Notes: generated by a model from the sequence alone, not told the origin. Counted from the stretch's first letter, positions 27,165 through 38,375 are shown. The stretch: 64,000 nucleotides of DNA from Enterovibrio norvegicus FF-33 (GCF_000286835.2 NZ_AJYD02000013.1:595692-659691), one strand, 5' to 3'. Made by a program: numbers and translations.

Positions 27165-28277
27165 TTAAATTCGCTGCTCAATGATGCCACCGCCTAGGCA
27201 AACATCACCGGAATAAAATACCGCTGATTGACCTGGAGTTACCGCAGCTTGCGGCTCATCAAAGATGACTTTGATTTGGTCTCCATCAATGGGCTCGATG
27301 GTACATGATATGTCTTGTTGGCGGTATCGCGTTTTTACGGTGCACTTCAATGGTTCGGTCATCGTATGACGATCGACCCAATGCAGTTGACCAGCAATCA
27401 ACCCATCTGAAAATAGACGTGGGTGATCATGACCTTGTGCAACAATAAGCACGTTACGCACGACATCTTTATCAACGACATACCAAGCCGCTTCTAGACC
27501 ACCACCGCCTTTTTGCCCGCCAATATGCAAGCCTTTACGTTGACCCAATGTGTGGTACATCAAGCCTTGGTGTTCGCCTATTGCTTGACCTTCAGTGGTT
27601 TCGATAACACCCGGTTGTGCGGGTAAATATTTCGCCAAAAAGTCAGTGAATTTGCGCTCACCGATAAAGCAGATACCGGTTGAATCCTTCTTCTTTGCGG
27701 TGATCAGATCTTGCTCTTCTGCAATACGGCGTACTTCCGGTTTCTCTAGCTCGCCAACAGGGAACAGGCTGCGTGCAACTTGCTCGTGGCTCAGCGTATA
27801 CAAGAAGTAGCTCTGGTCTTTGTTGTTATCGACGCCGCGAAGCATCTGTGCCGTTTCACCTTCCTGTGTAGGGAAGGTGCGGCGGACATAGTGACCCATT
27901 GCAATGTAATCAGCTTCTAGCACTTCGTCGGCAAATTCCAAGAAGGCTTTGAACTTGATTTCTTTGTTACAAAGAATGTCTGGGTTTGGCGTGCGCCCGG
28001 CTTTGTATTCAGTCAGGAAGTGCTCGAAGACGTTATCCCAGTATTCAGCTGCAAAGTTGATGGTGTGCATCTCAATACCAAGCTTGTCACAAACGGCTTG
28101 TGCATCGGCCAGATCTTCCGCTGCCGAGCAGTACTCGTCGTTATCGTCTTCTTCCCAGTTTTTCATGAAAAGGCCTTCTACCTGATAGCCTTGTTGCTTC
28201 AGTAAATAGGCGGACACTGAGGAGTCGACGCCGCCGGACATACCGACAATAACTTTTTTGCTGCTGTTATCTGACAT
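27165..28277 (-). CDS. mnmA: tRNA 2-thiouridylase MnmA
   Basis: A 370-residue PP-loop enzyme that places sulfur on U34 of tRNA for Lys, Glu and Gln, receiving it from the TusDCB-TusE relay. The ATP loop [10 protein letters not shown] lies at residues 12-21. The two catalytic cysteines are in [12 protein letters not shown] and [12 protein letters not shown]. Its stop codon is part of the hflD ribosome site, so expression of the two is linked. Confidence 0.97.
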   Translation of the reverse strand: MSDNSSKKVIVGMSGGVDSSVSAYLLKQQGYQVEGLFMKNWEEDDNDEYCSAAEDLADAQAVCDKLGIEMHTINFAAEYWDNVFEHFLTEYKAGRTPNPDILCNKEIKFKAFLEFADEVLEADYIAMGHYVRRTFPTQEGETAQMLRGVDNNKDQSYFLYTLSHEQVARSLFPVGELEKPEVRRIAEEQDLITAKKKDSTGICFIGERKFTDFLAKYLPAQPGVIETTEGQAIGEHQGLMYHTLGQRKGLHIGGQKGGGGLEAAWYVVDKDVVRNVLIVAQGHDHPRLFSDGLIAGQLHWVDRHTMTEPLKCTVKTRYRQQDISCTIEPIDGDQIKVIFDEPQAAVTPGQSAVFYSGDVCLGGGIIEQRI

Positions 28278-28362
28278 GACGAAATTTCTAGCTCCAATTA
28301 AATCGGTGGCAGAGTTTACCAGAATCCTTTACGCGGTTACAGATGGGATGTTAGTCACAGTT

Positions 28363-29022
28363 TCACTCGCGCGAAGGCGGTGAAACTTCTCGCCATTCAC
28401 CAGGTTGCAGACCTTCAACGGTCCATCCTGCCATTTGATAACGCACCAAACGTAACGTCGGGTGTCCAATGGCTGCGGTCATTCGACGAACCTGACGGTT
28501 TCGTCCTTCTTCTAACGTGATAGCAAGCCAAGTGGTTGGCACGGAAGGGCGGTGACGAATGGGCGGGTTTCGAGGCCACAATTCAGGCTCTTCCATCACT
28601 TCAACACCTGCTGGCAACGTCCAACCGTCATTGAGTTCCACGCCTTCACGAAGCTGTGCTATTGCTTCATTTGAAGGAATGCCTTCAACTTGTACCCAGT
28701 AGACTTTGGGTGACTTGGATTTTGGCTGAGTAAGACGTGCTTGCAAAATGCCGTCATTAGTAAGCACAAGTAGCCCTTCGCTGTCTTTGTCCAAGCGGCC
28801 GGCTGCATACACATCTTTGACAGAAATATAGTCTGCCAACGTCGAATCACTAGGCTCGCCGGTGAATTGTGTCAGGGTGTTGAAAGGTTTATTGAATATG
28901 ATGACCTTTGTTGGCCCTTTTGGCCTTGCAGGTTTATCGGACCGACGACGTGAAGTGCGTCGGAAATCAGGGTTTGAAGCGGGCTTATTCACGCTTCTTT
29001 TCGATGTAGTTTTAAACGTCAT
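28363..29022 (-). CDS. rluE: 23S rRNA pseudouridine synthase RluE
   Basis: A 219-residue RsuA/RluB/E/F-family pseudouridine synthase without an S4 domain, as expected for RluE (U2457 of 23S rRNA). The catalytic Asp is in [19 protein letters not shown] basic, Arg/Lys-rich N-terminus (about 1-35) is probably disordered. RluE motifs [20 protein letters not shown] follow. It is divergent from icd, as in E. coli. Confidence 0.94.
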   Translation of the reverse strand: MTFKTTSKRSVNKPASNPDFRRTSRRRSDKPARPKGPTKVIIFNKPFNTLTQFTGEPSDSTLADYISVKDVYAAGRLDKDSEGLLVLTNDGILQARLTQPKSKSPKVYWVQVEGIPSNEAIAQLREGVELNDGWTLPAGVEVMEEPELWPRNPPIRHRPSVPTTWLAITLEEGRNRQVRRMTAAIGHPTLRLVRYQMAGWTVEGLQPGEWREVSPPSRE

Positions 29023-29129
29023 GAAGTACTGTCAATCAGGTCTGGTAACAAATGAGACCTTGGTATTATACATGGAATAATGTGATTGGCGTGTTGCATG
29101 ATTTACAGTATTCTTTTGCTCGCATGTTA

Positions 29130-29230
29130 TACCAAACAGAACAATTACCTGACGTGCTACATCAGACTGTTAGCTCAATCTCAGCCTGTTGGGAAAATCG
29201 CAGCACGACGGCAAATTGTTCTGTTTGGTA
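29130..29230. repeat. Inverted-repeat element upstream of icd
   Basis: TACCAAACAGAACAATT (29130-29146) is repeated perfectly in inverted orientation at 29214-29230, 101 bp end to end. Inside, CGTGCT near 29154 is matched by AGCACG near 29202, so the arms extend about 30 bp. No coding capacity. It looks like a small MITE or REP-type element, or a very large hairpin, 35 bp ahead of icd. Confidence 0.65.
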
Positions 29231-29265
29231 AGCGCTAAATAGAAAATGGACGCTAGGAGAATTAA

Positions 29266-30513
29266 ATGGAAAGCAAAGTAGTCGTACCAGCAGGTGAGAA
29301 AATTGCAGTTGAAAACGGCAAATTAGTCGTTCCTAACAATCCAATCATCCCTTACATCGAGGGTGACGGTATTGGTATTGATGTTAGCCCTGCAATGATC
29401 AAAGTTGTTGATGCGGCAGTAGAAAAAGCTTACGGCGGTGACCGTAAGATCTCCTGGATGGAAATCTACACCGGTGAGAAATCAACGCAGGTGTACGGTG
29501 AAGACGAGTGGTTGCCTACTGAAACACTGGATTTTGTTCGTGAATACAAAGTATCAATCAAAGGCCCTCTGACTACGCCAGTAGGCGGCGGCATTCGTTC
29601 TTTGAACGTGGCACTGCGCCAAGAGCTTGATCTGTACATTTGTGTTCGTCCAGTTCGTTACTTCTCTGGTGTACCAAGTCCAGTGAAGCAACCTGAACTG
29701 ACTGACATGGTTATTTACCGTGAGAACTCAGAAGACATCTACGCAGGTGTTGAGTTTAAAGCAGGTACTGCAGAAGCCGATAAAGTGATCAAATTCCTGA
29801 AAGAAGAAATGGGTGCAACGAAAATCCGTTTTGACGAAGAATGTGGTATCGGTATCAAGCCTGTTTCTGAGCAAGGCACTAAGCGTTTGGTTCGCGCGGC
29901 GATTCAATACACGATTGACAACGATCGTGATTCAATGACGCTAGTTCACAAAGGCAACATCATGAAGTTCACCGAAGGTGCCTTCAAAGATTGGGGCTAT
30001 GAAGTAGCAAAAGAAGAGTTTGGTGCAGAGTTGTTGGACGGTGGTCCATGGATGACGCTGAAAAACCCAAACACTGGCAAAGAAATTATCATTAAAGATG
30101 TCATTGCTGATGCGTTCCTGCAGCAAATCCTTCTGCGCCCTGCAGAGTATGATGTCATTGCAACCATGAACCTAAACGGCGATTACATCTCTGATGCATT
30201 GGCTGCTCAAGTTGGTGGTATCGGTATTGCACCTGGTGCAAACATCGGTGACGGCATTGCATTGTTCGAAGCAACGCACGGTACGGCTCCTAAGTATGCA
30301 GGCCAGGACAAAGTAAACCCTGGTTCTTTGATCCTTTCTGCAGAAATGATGCTTCGCCACATGGGTTGGACAGAAGCGGCTGACCTCATCATCAGTTCAA
30401 TGGAAAAAGCGATCAGCAACAAGACTGTGACTTATGACTTTGAGCGTCTGATGGACGGTGCAACACTGCGTAAGTGTTCTGAGTTCGCACAAGACATGGT
30501 CGATCAAATGTAA
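29266..30513 (+). CDS. icd: NADP-dependent isocitrate dehydrogenase
   Basis: A 415-residue TCA-cycle enzyme making 2-oxoglutarate and NADPH. The substrate and regulatory serine loop [14 protein letters not shown] (about residues 107-120) matches the site phosphorylated by AceK in E. coli. Other family marks are [12 protein letters not shown], the metal-binding aspartate region and [24 protein letters not shown] 29266 follows CTAGGAG. Length is like the E. coli enzyme. Confidence 0.97.
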   Translation: MESKVVVPAGEKIAVENGKLVVPNNPIIPYIEGDGIGIDVSPAMIKVVDAAVEKAYGGDRKISWMEIYTGEKSTQVYGEDEWLPTETLDFVREYKVSIKGPLTTPVGGGIRSLNVALRQELDLYICVRPVRYFSGVPSPVKQPELTDMVIYRENSEDIYAGVEFKAGTAEADKVIKFLKEEMGATKIRFDEECGIGIKPVSEQGTKRLVRAAIQYTIDNDRDSMTLVHKGNIMKFTEGAFKDWGYEVAKEEFGAELLDGGPWMTLKNPNTGKEIIIKDVIADAFLQQILLRPAEYDVIATMNLNGDYISDALAAQVGGIGIAPGANIGDGIALFEATHGTAPKYAGQDKVNPGSLILSAEMMLRHMGWTEAADLIISSMEKAISNKTVTYDFERLMDGATLRKCSEFAQDMVDQM

Positions 30514-30552
30514 TCCATCATTCATTTATTGAGTGAGCGTTTTGATTGAACA

Positions 30553-30578
30553 AACCCAGCCTCGGCTGGGTTTTTTTG
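30553..30578 (+). terminator. Terminator of icd
   Basis: The stem AACCCAGC / GCTGGGTT with loop CTCG is followed by a seven-T run, 40 bp after the icd stop. Confidence 0.9.
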
Positions 30579-30881
30579 TCTCTGTGTACTTGCCAACTAA
30601 AGATTGTGTGTTCAACAAGTATTTGTTGGCTTTTAAATAGGTGCGTGAACGCGTGTCGCTGCCCTAAAACATCATGATTTATATGCGTTGAAAATCATCA
30701 ACAAAACAGGAAAGCAATAATATCTCTTGTAAACAGACTGACGTTGAAGACTAGATTGAAGGTTACGCTGGGATATGCAGACTCATATGAAGCGCTAGGC
30801 CTGCAGCGTGGGAATATTGGGTATAGATGTGGGTGATGAGCGATTAATGGCGAGAGCGTCGTTTTAGGGGGCTTTGAAAGT
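30579..30881. other. Intergenic region between icd and cspD
   Basis: About 300 bp between two convergent units. I see no gene, RNA or repeat in it; a region near 30750-30840 is slightly richer in G and C but has no readable structure. Confidence 0.5.
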
Positions 30882-30909
30882 AAAAAGAGCGAACTTGAGT
30901 TCGCTCTTT
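30882..30909 (-). terminator. Terminator of cspD
   Basis: A 12-bp stem AAAGAGCGAACT / AGTTCGCTCTTT with a 2-nt apex is followed on the minus strand by TTTTTAC. It lies 45 bp beyond the cspD stop. Confidence 0.88.
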
Positions 30910-30953
30910 AAATGTCGACCTTCGGGCAGCAAAAAGATTGTAGCAACACTATT

Positions 30954-31175
30954 TTATTTTAGGGCTTCGTTTTCTACTGGAACAATTTCACTTGCGTGAT
31001 AGCCTTTGGGGCCCTCTTGCACTTCATAGTTCACTGTTTGACCAGCTTTCAAAGTGCGATATCCATCCATCTGGATTGTTGAGTAGTGCGCGAAGATATC
31101 ACCATCACCCTCATCAGGGCAGATAAAACCAAACCCTTTAGCATTGTTAAACCATTTAACCGTACCAGTTGCCAT
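30954..31175 (-). CDS. cspD: Cold-shock-like protein CspD
   Basis: A 73-residue single-strand nucleic-acid-binding protein. RNP1 (KGFGFI) and RNP2 (DIFAHY) are present. In E. coli CspD is a stationary-phase inhibitor of DNA replication and is degraded by Lon. The ATG at 31175 (MATGTVKWFN) follows AGAGGG and gives the family length; an upstream ATG at 31199 is unlikely. It is divergent from clpS, the usual arrangement. Confidence 0.95.
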   Translation of the reverse strand: MATGTVKWFNNAKGFGFICPDEGDGDIFAHYSTIQMDGYRTLKAGQTVNYEVQEGPKGYHASEIVPVENEALK

Positions 31176-31991
31176 GCGAAACATCCCTCTTGCATTCAAA
31201 TTGCATAACTATGAGTAAAACCAACATTTGCAATCATGTTACTCAATCGTAATTGATGCTGTATGTTTTTACTTCAATTCCCACTCTAGTAGAAAGATTT
31301 AGACAGTCAAGCGTCTGAACGTCTATATAACAACATTTTAATAAAAATAACCAGTGATGTGACGGAAGGATGATATGAGTATCATTTTGGTAGAATTTGT
31401 TTCATTAATACGACCATGTGTTACATGTAATACTTTGATCTAGGAGTATAATTTACAAACCCATCAGTTGAAAACACTACCATGACGACATCTATGCTCT
31501 TGGGGTGTATTGATAATGTTATGAAAAATATGAATTTAAACTTGGGAGTGTGCTTTAGTGGCTTAATGACTAAATACACCAGTTCAGATATATTCCTAGG
31601 GTGAATAATTCATGCTGAAACATTAATTACGAAAATTAACTTTATATTCCTCGAGACATTTTGTCATTTTTGAGGCATTGAGATGCAATGTGTTTTTGTA
31701 TGGAATTTTTGACATGCTAGGTGGTTCACTTTGTAGTGCTGCCGTGGCTTACATACGAATTGCAAAATTTGCAATGCGAGTGGTGTCGCTTCATATTGGG
31801 TGAGACAAGGTGAATTTCAGTGAGAGGGTTCGAGCAACATGGCATTGTTATGGTTGCTGGAATACAATCTGTGGATTACGTTTTAAGTAGTGGTAGCAAA
31901 TCTTGTGTTTGATATCTCAATCTACAAACCTGACGTATAAAACCTTGTTTTGTAAAGAACACTTGAGCTACCTTAAAGATTGTAAGCAGTT
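31176..31991. other. Long AT-rich region between cspD and clpS
   Basis: About 815 bp. It includes the divergent promoters of cspD and clpSA. A 17-bp palindrome ATTGCAAA-A-TTTGCAAT (31759-31775) resembles the LuxO operator half sites but has a longer spacing. A 40-codon frame at 31492 lacks a ribosome site. No Qrr-like sequence, tRNA or repeat was found. Confidence 0.5.
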
Positions 31992-32312
31992 ATGAGCAAA
32001 AAGTACGAATGGATAGTTCCGGATTCTGATGTAAAAGAAGCGGAAGAAACTAAAGTAAAGCCGCCATCCTTATATAAAGTGATGTTGAATAATGATGATT
32101 ACACCCCCATGGAGTTTGTTGTAGAGATTTTGCAGCGTTTTTTCACCATGGACATAGAGAAAGCAACGCAAGTGATGTTAGCAGTTCATTACGAAGGAAA
32201 GGCTGTTTGTGGCGTTTACAGTGCGGAAGTTGCCGAGATGAAAGTCGCCCAGGTAATGATGTACGCAAAAGAACATCAACACCCATTGTTGTGCACAATG
32301 GAGAAAGCCTAA
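31992..32312 (+). CDS. clpS: ClpAP adaptor ClpS
   Basis: A 106-residue N-recognin that delivers proteins with N-terminal Leu, Phe, Trp or Tyr to ClpAP. The N-degron pocket motif [16 protein letters not shown] (about 35-50) and the helix [17 protein letters not shown] are intact. It is co-transcribed with clpA 58 bp downstream, and the tRNA-protein transferases that create its substrates (aat, bpt) lie only 3 kb away. Confidence 0.97.
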   Translation: MSKKYEWIVPDSDVKEAEETKVKPPSLYKVMLNNDDYTPMEFVVEILQRFFTMDIEKATQVMLAVHYEGKAVCGVYSAEVAEMKVAQVMMYAKEHQHPLLCTMEKA

Positions 32313-32370
32313 GAAGGAGAACTTGGTTTTCTCCGGCACGCCATAATGTGGTATTTGAGGGAGGTGCCTT

Positions 32371-34632
32371 ATGCTAAATAAAGAACTCGAAGCAAGCCTG
32401 AACGGGGCTTTTGCTAGAGCACGTGAAAAACGTCATGAGTTTATGACAGTGGAACATTTGCTATTGGCGCTTCTGGAAAATGTGGCTGCTCGCGAAGCTT
32501 TGCTTGCGTGCCGCGCTGACCTTGATGCTTTGCGTAAAGAGCTAGAAGCATTTATTGAACAAACAACACCGCTCATCCCTGTCGATGACGACAATCGCGA
32601 GACTCAGCCAACCCTGAGTTTCCAGCGCGTGCTTCAGCGTGCTGTCTTCCATGTTCAATCTTCAGGCCGCAGCGAAGTGAGTGGCGCTAATGTGCTGGTG
32701 GCTATCTTTAGTGAACAAGAGTCCCATGCGGCCTATTTGCTGAAGAAAAACGATATTAGCCGACTCGATGTTGTTAACTACATTTCCCATGGCACGACAA
32801 AATCTTCTAGCAGTGATGATGAATTGCCTGGTGCTGATTTGTCATCAGAAGAAGCGGCTGTTGAAGGTGGTGAAGAGCGTCTTGAAAATTTCGCGACTAA
32901 TCTAAACCAACTTGCCCGTGTCGGTGGCATTGATCCTTTGATTGGTCGAGACAAAGAACTTGAGCGAACAATTCAAGTACTTTGTCGTCGCCGTAAAAAC
33001 AACCCGCTACTCGTCGGTGAAGCTGGCGTCGGTAAGACGGCGATTGCTGAGGGGCTAGCATGGCGGATTGTTGAAGGCCAAGTGCCGGAGATTATTCAAA
33101 ACTGCGTCATTTACTCGCTCGATATAGGCTCTTTGTTGGCGGGTACTAAATACCGTGGCGACTTCGAAAAGCGTTTCAAAGGCATTTTGAAGCAGCTTGA
33201 AAAAGAAGAGCATGCGGTACTATTTATTGATGAAATTCATACCATCATTGGTGCTGGCGCAGCGTCAGGTGGTCAGGTAGACGCCGCTAACCTAATTAAG
33301 CCACTGCTTTCTAGCGGCAAACTTCGTTGCATCGGTTCGACCACTTATCAGGAATACAGCAGTATTTTTGAAAAAGAGCGAGCACTTGCGCGTCGCTTCC
33401 AAAAGATTGATGTGATTGAGCCTTCGATTGATGACACCACTAAAATTTTGATGGGTCTGAAATCGAAATACGAAGCTCACCACGAAGTGAGATATACCAA
33501 CAAAGCGATTCGCGCTGCAGTTGAGCTATCAGCGAAATACATTAATGACCGTCATTTGCCGGATAAAGCCATTGATGTGATTGATGAAGCGGGAGCTCGC
33601 TGCCGTTTGGCGCCTGCAAACAAGCGTAAGAAGACGGTAGGCGTGGGTGATATTGAATCCATGATCGCCAGAATGGCGCGTATCCCTGAGAAGTCTATTT
33701 CTTCATCGGATCGCGAAGTGCTTCAATCGCTTGAGCATAAATTGAAAATGCTGGTGTTTGGGCAAGACGATGCCATTGGTGCGCTGTGTGAAGCGATTAA
33801 GCTAAGCAGAGCCGGTCTGGGTGCAGAAAACAAACCAGTAGGTTCATTTTTGTTTGCGGGCCCGACAGGGGTAGGTAAAACCGAAGTGACGGTGCAACTG
33901 GCTCGCGCTATGGGCATTGAGCTTCAGCGTTTTGATATGTCTGAGTACATGGAGCGTCATACTGTCAGTCGTTTGATTGGTGCGCCTCCTGGCTATGTTG
34001 GCTACGATCAAGGCGGTTTATTGACCGATGCTGTGATCAAACACCCTCACAGTGTTGTGCTGCTTGATGAAATCGAGAAAGCGCACCCTGATGTGTTTAA
34101 CTTGCTTTTGCAGGTGATGGATAACGGTACGCTGACGGACAACAATGGCCGAAAAGCAGATTTCCGAAATGTCATCCTTGTGATGACGACGAATGCGGGC
34201 GTAACCGAAACGGTTCGTAAATCGATTGGTCTGATTCAGCAAGATCATAGCCTTGATGCTATGGCTGAGATCAAGAAAATGTTCTCACCAGAGTTCCGTA
34301 ACCGTCTCGATAACATCATCTGGTTCAATCATCTTGATAAAGAAGTCATTCTTCAAGTGGTTGATAAATTTGTGGTCGAACTGCAAGCTCAGCTGGATGT
34401 TCGCGGCGTGTCTTTGGAAGTCACCGACAAAGCGAAATTCTGGTTAGCAGAGAAGGGCTATGACAAGTCAATGGGCGCACGTCCAATGGCTCGTGTGATG
34501 CAAGAACACGTTAAGAAAAATCTGGCCAACGAGTTGTTGTTTGGGTGTCTGGTCAACGGTGGCACGGTGAAAGTGGACGTGAAAAGCGATGCACTGACAT
34601 TTAGCTTCAGCGATGAGATGGAACCTGCCTGA
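32371..34632 (+). CDS. clpA: ATP-dependent Clp protease ATPase ClpA
   Basis: A 753-residue Hsp100 unfoldase that feeds ClpP. An N-terminal Clp_N repeat domain (about 1-150) binds ClpS. D1 has Walker [10 protein letters not shown] and Walker [15 protein letters not shown]2 has Walker [10 protein letters not shown] and [14 protein letters not shown]. There is no ClpB-type middle coiled coil, which separates it from ClpB. GAGGGAGG lies before the ATG. Confidence 0.97.
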   Translation: MLNKELEASLNGAFARAREKRHEFMTVEHLLLALLENVAAREALLACRADLDALRKELEAFIEQTTPLIPVDDDNRETQPTLSFQRVLQRAVFHVQSSGRSEVSGANVLVAIFSEQESHAAYLLKKNDISRLDVVNYISHGTTKSSSSDDELPGADLSSEEAAVEGGEERLENFATNLNQLARVGGIDPLIGRDKELERTIQVLCRRRKNNPLLVGEAGVGKTAIAEGLAWRIVEGQVPEIIQNCVIYSLDIGSLLAGTKYRGDFEKRFKGILKQLEKEEHAVLFIDEIHTIIGAGAASGGQVDAANLIKPLLSSGKLRCIGSTTYQEYSSIFEKERALARRFQKIDVIEPSIDDTTKILMGLKSKYEAHHEVRYTNKAIRAAVELSAKYINDRHLPDKAIDVIDEAGARCRLAPANKRKKTVGVGDIESMIARMARIPEKSISSSDREVLQSLEHKLKMLVFGQDDAIGALCEAIKLSRAGLGAENKPVGSFLFAGPTGVGKTEVTVQLARAMGIELQRFDMSEYMERHTVSRLIGAPPGYVGYDQGGLLTDAVIKHPHSVVLLDEIEKAHPDVFNLLLQVMDNGTLTDNNGRKADFRNVILVMTTNAGVTETVRKSIGLIQQDHSLDAMAEIKKMFSPEFRNRLDNIIWFNHLDKEVILQVVDKFVVELQAQLDVRGVSLEVTDKAKFWLAEKGYDKSMGARPMARVMQEHVKKNLANELLFGCLVNGGTVKVDVKSDALTFSFSDEMEPA

Positions 34633-34667
34633 TACAACTAGGTAGATTTACAGATTATAAATATGAC

Positions 34668-34694
34668 AAAACCCGGCCTGAAAGCCGGGTTTTT
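34668..34694. terminator. Bidirectional terminator between clpA and infA
   Basis: The stem AAAACCCGGC / GCCGGGTTTT has A and T tracts on both sides, lying between two convergent genes. Confidence 0.88.
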
Positions 34695-34715
34695 CGTGTT
34701 CGCGAGACGTGATGA

Positions 34716-34934
<219 letters not shown>

Positions 34935-35153
34935 TTAATCCTCTTAGGCTATCAATCAGCCAATTTTTGACTGGCAGATAATGCCTTGATTCGTTAAGTC
35001 TGTAAAGTTCAAGGCCGAAATTTTACTCTTTTGCTCTCTGGCTGACCAGTAAAAATCGGCTATCGGTTGCGGTTTGGGCTAAATACTTCATTCTGTGAAA
35101 GTCAAAGTGGGCATTCTGGCCGATTGACGTTGGGGTGATGTTTACTTTAAACC

Positions 35154-35867
35154 CTAGGGAGTTTGTTGCCATTGTCCCGCGACAAAACGCTGATGGGGTT
35201 TGAATTTTTGTTTATAACGCATTGCATCGCATTCATCTATTTGAAAACCTAAATAAAGCCAAGGCGTTTTGTTTTCTATGGCCACTTTTATTTGTGCTAA
35301 CACGCACAGTGAGCCAAGTGACCAAGGGTGGTCTGGGTCAAAAAAGCTGTAGATAGCGCTGTATCCCTGCTCCAGAACATCCGTGACGGCAATCGCTATT
35401 AATTTCCCTTGGTCAAAAAGGTGAAGGAATTTTGAGTCTTGCCAGTCACTTTGCACAAAAGAAAGAAAATCATGTTTGTTTGCAGGATACATAGAGCCCT
35501 GCTGATGACGCTTGTTGATGTAGCGTTCGTACAATGAGAACCATTCATCATCTAACGTGTCTTGAAGTCGAACATCAAGGCGAGAGAGCTGGTTAATTTG
35601 ACGTTTCTGGCTTTTGGACGGTGTGAAACCAAACGTGTCTACGCGCAGTGAATGGCATGCACTGCATTCACCGCAGTGAGGACGATAGATGTTGCTGCCA
35701 CTGCGGCGAAAGCCAGACTGAATGAGGGCATTGTAGCCATCCATGTTGTGAAGTTCGGGATCTAGCACAACCGCGATGGACTCTTGCCTGTCCGGCAGAT
35801 AGGAACACGACGACGGCGCCATGACTCCAACACGAAACGATCGTTTCACCATGGTGTTATTGTCCAT
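35154..35867 (-). CDS. bpt: Aspartate/glutamate leucyltransferase Bpt
   Basis: A 237-residue ATE-like transferase that adds leucine from Leu-tRNA to N-terminal Asp or Glu, making ClpS substrates. The Cys-rich motif CGECSACHSLRVD (about 80-92), the C-terminal LYLGFQIDECDAMRYKQKF and CSYLP near the N-terminus fit the Bpt group. The start at 35867 (MDNNTMVKR) is chosen; a longer frame opening at 35909 lies inside aat. The ATG overlaps the end of aat by 11 bp, so the two N-end-rule transferases are translationally linked. Confidence 0.93.
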   Translation of the reverse strand: MDNNTMVKRSFRVGVMAPSSCSYLPDRQESIAVVLDPELHNMDGYNALIQSGFRRSGSNIYRPHCGECSACHSLRVDTFGFTPSKSQKRQINQLSRLDVRLQDTLDDEWFSLYERYINKRHQQGSMYPANKHDFLSFVQSDWQDSKFLHLFDQGKLIAIAVTDVLEQGYSAIYSFFDPDHPWSLGSLCVLAQIKVAIENKTPWLYLGFQIDECDAMRYKQKFKPHQRFVAGQWQQTP

Positions 35868-36579
35868 TGAGATCACCACTGATCCACTGAGACTGAAAAA
35901 GCGTGGCATCAGTAATGCGATGTTTCAGCTGGTTAAGTCGTTGGATGAAATCAGCACGTGGCAGAGGTTGTGCGCCTAAAGAGGCGAGGTGCTCAGTCAT
36001 CATTTGGCAGTCGATCAATCGGCCGCCATGTTGCTTGAAGTGTTCGCAGAAACGCCAAAGTGCTGTTTTAGATGCGTTGGTTTGTAGGGAGAACATAGAT
36101 TCTCCGCAAAACAGTCCTCCTATTCCCACACCGTATAAGCCGCCTACCAATGTGTCACCTTGCCAAACTTCGACACTGTGTGCACCACCAAGTCGATGCA
36201 GTTTTTTGTAGGCTTCGCGCATTTCGTGCGTGATCCAAACTTGATGGGCTCCACGGATCAGCGCGCATTGCTCGATAACGTCGTCAAATCGATGATTGAT
36301 CGAAACACGAAAGCCTTGCTTACGTGCAAACTTCCTCAGGCTTTTGCTAGGGACGAACGTTGTCGGGTCGATGACTGCCCGCTCAGACGGTGACCACCAA
36401 AGATAAGGTTCTTCATTGCCAAACCATGGAAAGATTCCATGCTCATAAGCCGCCCTAAGGCGTTGTGGTGACAGATCACCACCAATGGCAAGAAGTCCAT
36501 CAGGATCATCCAACGCGCTGCTCACAGGCGGAAATAGCTCTGGGTCGTTGTCATCCAGTGGCGGTAAATATATGGTCAT
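35857..36579 (-). CDS. aat: Leucyl/phenylalanyl-tRNA-protein transferase
   Basis: A 240-residue Aat that adds Leu or Phe to proteins beginning with Lys or Arg. Family marks are the PPLDDNDPELFPPVSSAL start, GLLAIGGDLSPQRLRAAYEHGIFPW-type segment (about 28-52), HSVEVWQGDTLVGGLYGV and FCGESMFS. It overlaps bpt downstream. In E. coli aat belongs to the cydDC region; here a terminator separates it from cydC. Confidence 0.96.
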   Translation of the reverse strand: MTIYLPPLDDNDPELFPPVSSALDDPDGLLAIGGDLSPQRLRAAYEHGIFPWFGNEEPYLWWSPSERAVIDPTTFVPSKSLRKFARKQGFRVSINHRFDDVIEQCALIRGAHQVWITHEMREAYKKLHRLGGAHSVEVWQGDTLVGGLYGVGIGGLFCGESMFSLQTNASKTALWRFCEHFKQHGGRLIDCQMMTEHLASLGAQPLPRADFIQRLNQLKHRITDATLFQSQWISGDLNGQ

Positions 36580-36606
36580 AGCTAGTATGGGTTCCTGTTC
36601 CCGGTT

Positions 36607-36632
36607 GCAAAAAAGGGAGCCGAGGCTCCCTT
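36607..36632 (-). terminator. Terminator of cydDC
   Basis: AAGGGAGCC / GGCTCCCTT followed on the minus strand by a six-T run, 20 bp beyond the cydC stop and just before aat. Confidence 0.85.
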
Positions 36633-36653
36633 AATTATACAAACTCATGCCGA

Positions 36654-38375
36654 TTACTGAATACGTTGAAGCAGGTTAGTGTAACGCCCACCGGCAGCCT
36701 TCAAGCTTTGATGGTCACCTTGCTCAATAATTCGGCCTTCATCCATTAAACACACAGTGTCCATGTCTTTGAGGCCAACTAAGCGATGGGTGATAAACAG
36801 AACCGTTTTGCCTTTTGCATGCTCAAGAAGCAAAGACAGAATCTGCTGCTCGGTTTTGACATCAAGCCCTTCGGTTGGCTCGTCCAGCAGCAAGATAGGC
36901 GCATCGCGCAATAGTGCACGCGCAATCCCTAAGCGGCGGCGTTCTCCCCCTGATAATTGTCGACCGCCGTCGCCAAGCCAAACGTCCAAGCCGGGACCAT
37001 CCAAAAGATCGGAAAGTCCGACTTGCTCAATCACTGAGATCAATTCTTCGTCTGTTGCAGTTGGCTTTGCCATAGAGAGGTTGTTACGCAATGCACCATT
37101 AAAGATGTCGACACGTTGGCTAACAACAGCGATGGACGCTCTAAGCGCCGACTCACGCCACGCAGTTAGAGGTTGACCATCTATGCTAACCGTTCCTTGT
37201 GAGGGGTCCCAAGAGCGTGTGAGGAGCTGCAGCAGGGTTGACTTACCACACCCGGTGCGACCAAGCAGCGCCACTTTCTCACCGACTTTGATGGTAAGCG
37301 ATACGGAATCAACCGCAGGCTTATCTGCGCAATGGTAAGAATAGCTTACGTCTTGGAACTCAATTTGCCCCTTAGCCGTATTGTTGTAACCCATTGGGTC
37401 GAATTGAGTTTCAGGCGTTGCTTCGATGATCTCGTTCAATCGTTTAGCAGAGGTCATTGTTTGGCTTAAATACTGGAATGCGCCGGCAACGGGCATCATC
37501 AACTCAAAGCTTGCCATCGTCGTAAACGCCACCATCGCCACCATAGGGTTCGGGAAGTTCCCGCCTACACCATCAGCAGCTATCCAAAGCATCAACACCA
37601 AGGTTAATCCATTTGCGGCGAGCAATATCCCATTCGCTAAACCCGTCACGCCTGCCATTTGACGTTGCGCGCCAAGTAGCCGCTTTTCAGCATCATGCGC
37701 GCGTTCGCGGAACCTATCTGCTGCACCAAAGATTTGCAGTTCAGCGTGCCCTTGGAGCCAATCAACGAGTGAAATTCGAAGCTCAGACTTTGCACGTGTA
37801 ATTTCTTCCCCATGTGGGCCACCAAGACGGTAAAACACCACGGGCAGTATTAACATGAGCGACAGAAGAATCACACCGAGCGTGAGTCCCAGTTTTGGAT
37901 CGAACCAATATAGGAAGCCGCTAACACAAAATATGCCGAGCACGCCGACAAACAATGGGCTGATAAGGCGAAGATAGACATGGTCCATCGCATCCACATC
38001 GGCAACCAATCGATTGAGAATATCGGCATCACGTAAGTTACCCACTTTGCCAGGGATCAGCGGTGTGAGTTTGTCGAAGAAGAAAATACGAAGATCTGCG
38101 AGCAGTTTGAATGTGGCGTTGTGGCTGACAACGCGTTCGCCCCATCGCCCAGCAGTACGTGCAATCGAAAAACCACGAACACCCGCAGCGGGTAACATGT
38201 AATTAAAATTGCTCGCCGCCGCAAGTCCCGCTACCGCCGACGCGGCAATAAACCAACCGGACAGAGTGAGTAGACTGATCGCAGAGGCCAGGGTCGCAAA
38301 CGAAAGTAGCATGCCTAACAGCAAACCAAACCAATGCTTTTTGTAGAGTTTAAGAAAAGGAATGAGATCACGCAT
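36654..38375 (-). CDS. cydC: Glutathione/cysteine exporter subunit CydC
   Basis: A 573-residue ABC exporter half with an N-terminal membrane domain of six helices (LLTLSGWFIAASAVAGLAA is the first clear CydC mark) and a C-terminal ATPase: Walker A LLGRTGCGKST, signature LSGGERRRLGIARAL, Walker B ILLLDEPTEGLD. With CydD it exports glutathione and cysteine to the periplasm, needed for assembly of cytochrome bd. ATG 38375 (MRDLIPF) matches E. coli; it overlaps cydD by 8 bp. Confidence 0.95.
   Translation of the reverse strand: MRDLIPFLKLYKKHWFGLLLGMLLSFATLASAISLLTLSGWFIAASAVAGLAAASNFNYMLPAAGVRGFSIARTAGRWGERVVSHNATFKLLADLRIFFFDKLTPLIPGKVGNLRDADILNRLVADVDAMDHVYLRLISPLFVGVLGIFCVSGFLYWFDPKLGLTLGVILLSLMLILPVVFYRLGGPHGEEITRAKSELRISLVDWLQGHAELQIFGAADRFRERAHDAEKRLLGAQRQMAGVTGLANGILLAANGLTLVLMLWIAADGVGGNFPNPMVAMVAFTTMASFELMMPVAGAFQYLSQTMTSAKRLNEIIEATPETQFDPMGYNNTAKGQIEFQDVSYSYHCADKPAVDSVSLTIKVGEKVALLGRTGCGKSTLLQLLTRSWDPSQGTVSIDGQPLTAWRESALRASIAVVSQRVDIFNGALRNNLSMAKPTATDEELISVIEQVGLSDLLDGPGLDVWLGDGGRQLSGGERRRLGIARALLRDAPILLLDEPTEGLDVKTEQQILSLLLEHAKGKTVLFITHRLVGLKDMDTVCLMDEGRIIEQGDHQSLKAAGGRYTNLLQRIQ

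Noticed and set aside
31492..31614. 40-codon frame between cspD and clpS
   Set aside because: No Shine-Dalgarno sequence and low-complexity AT-rich coding; not supported.
31740..31990. Second Qrr sRNA near the LuxO-like palindrome
   Set aside because: Searched by eye on both strands for the CTAGCCAACTGACG core; absent.
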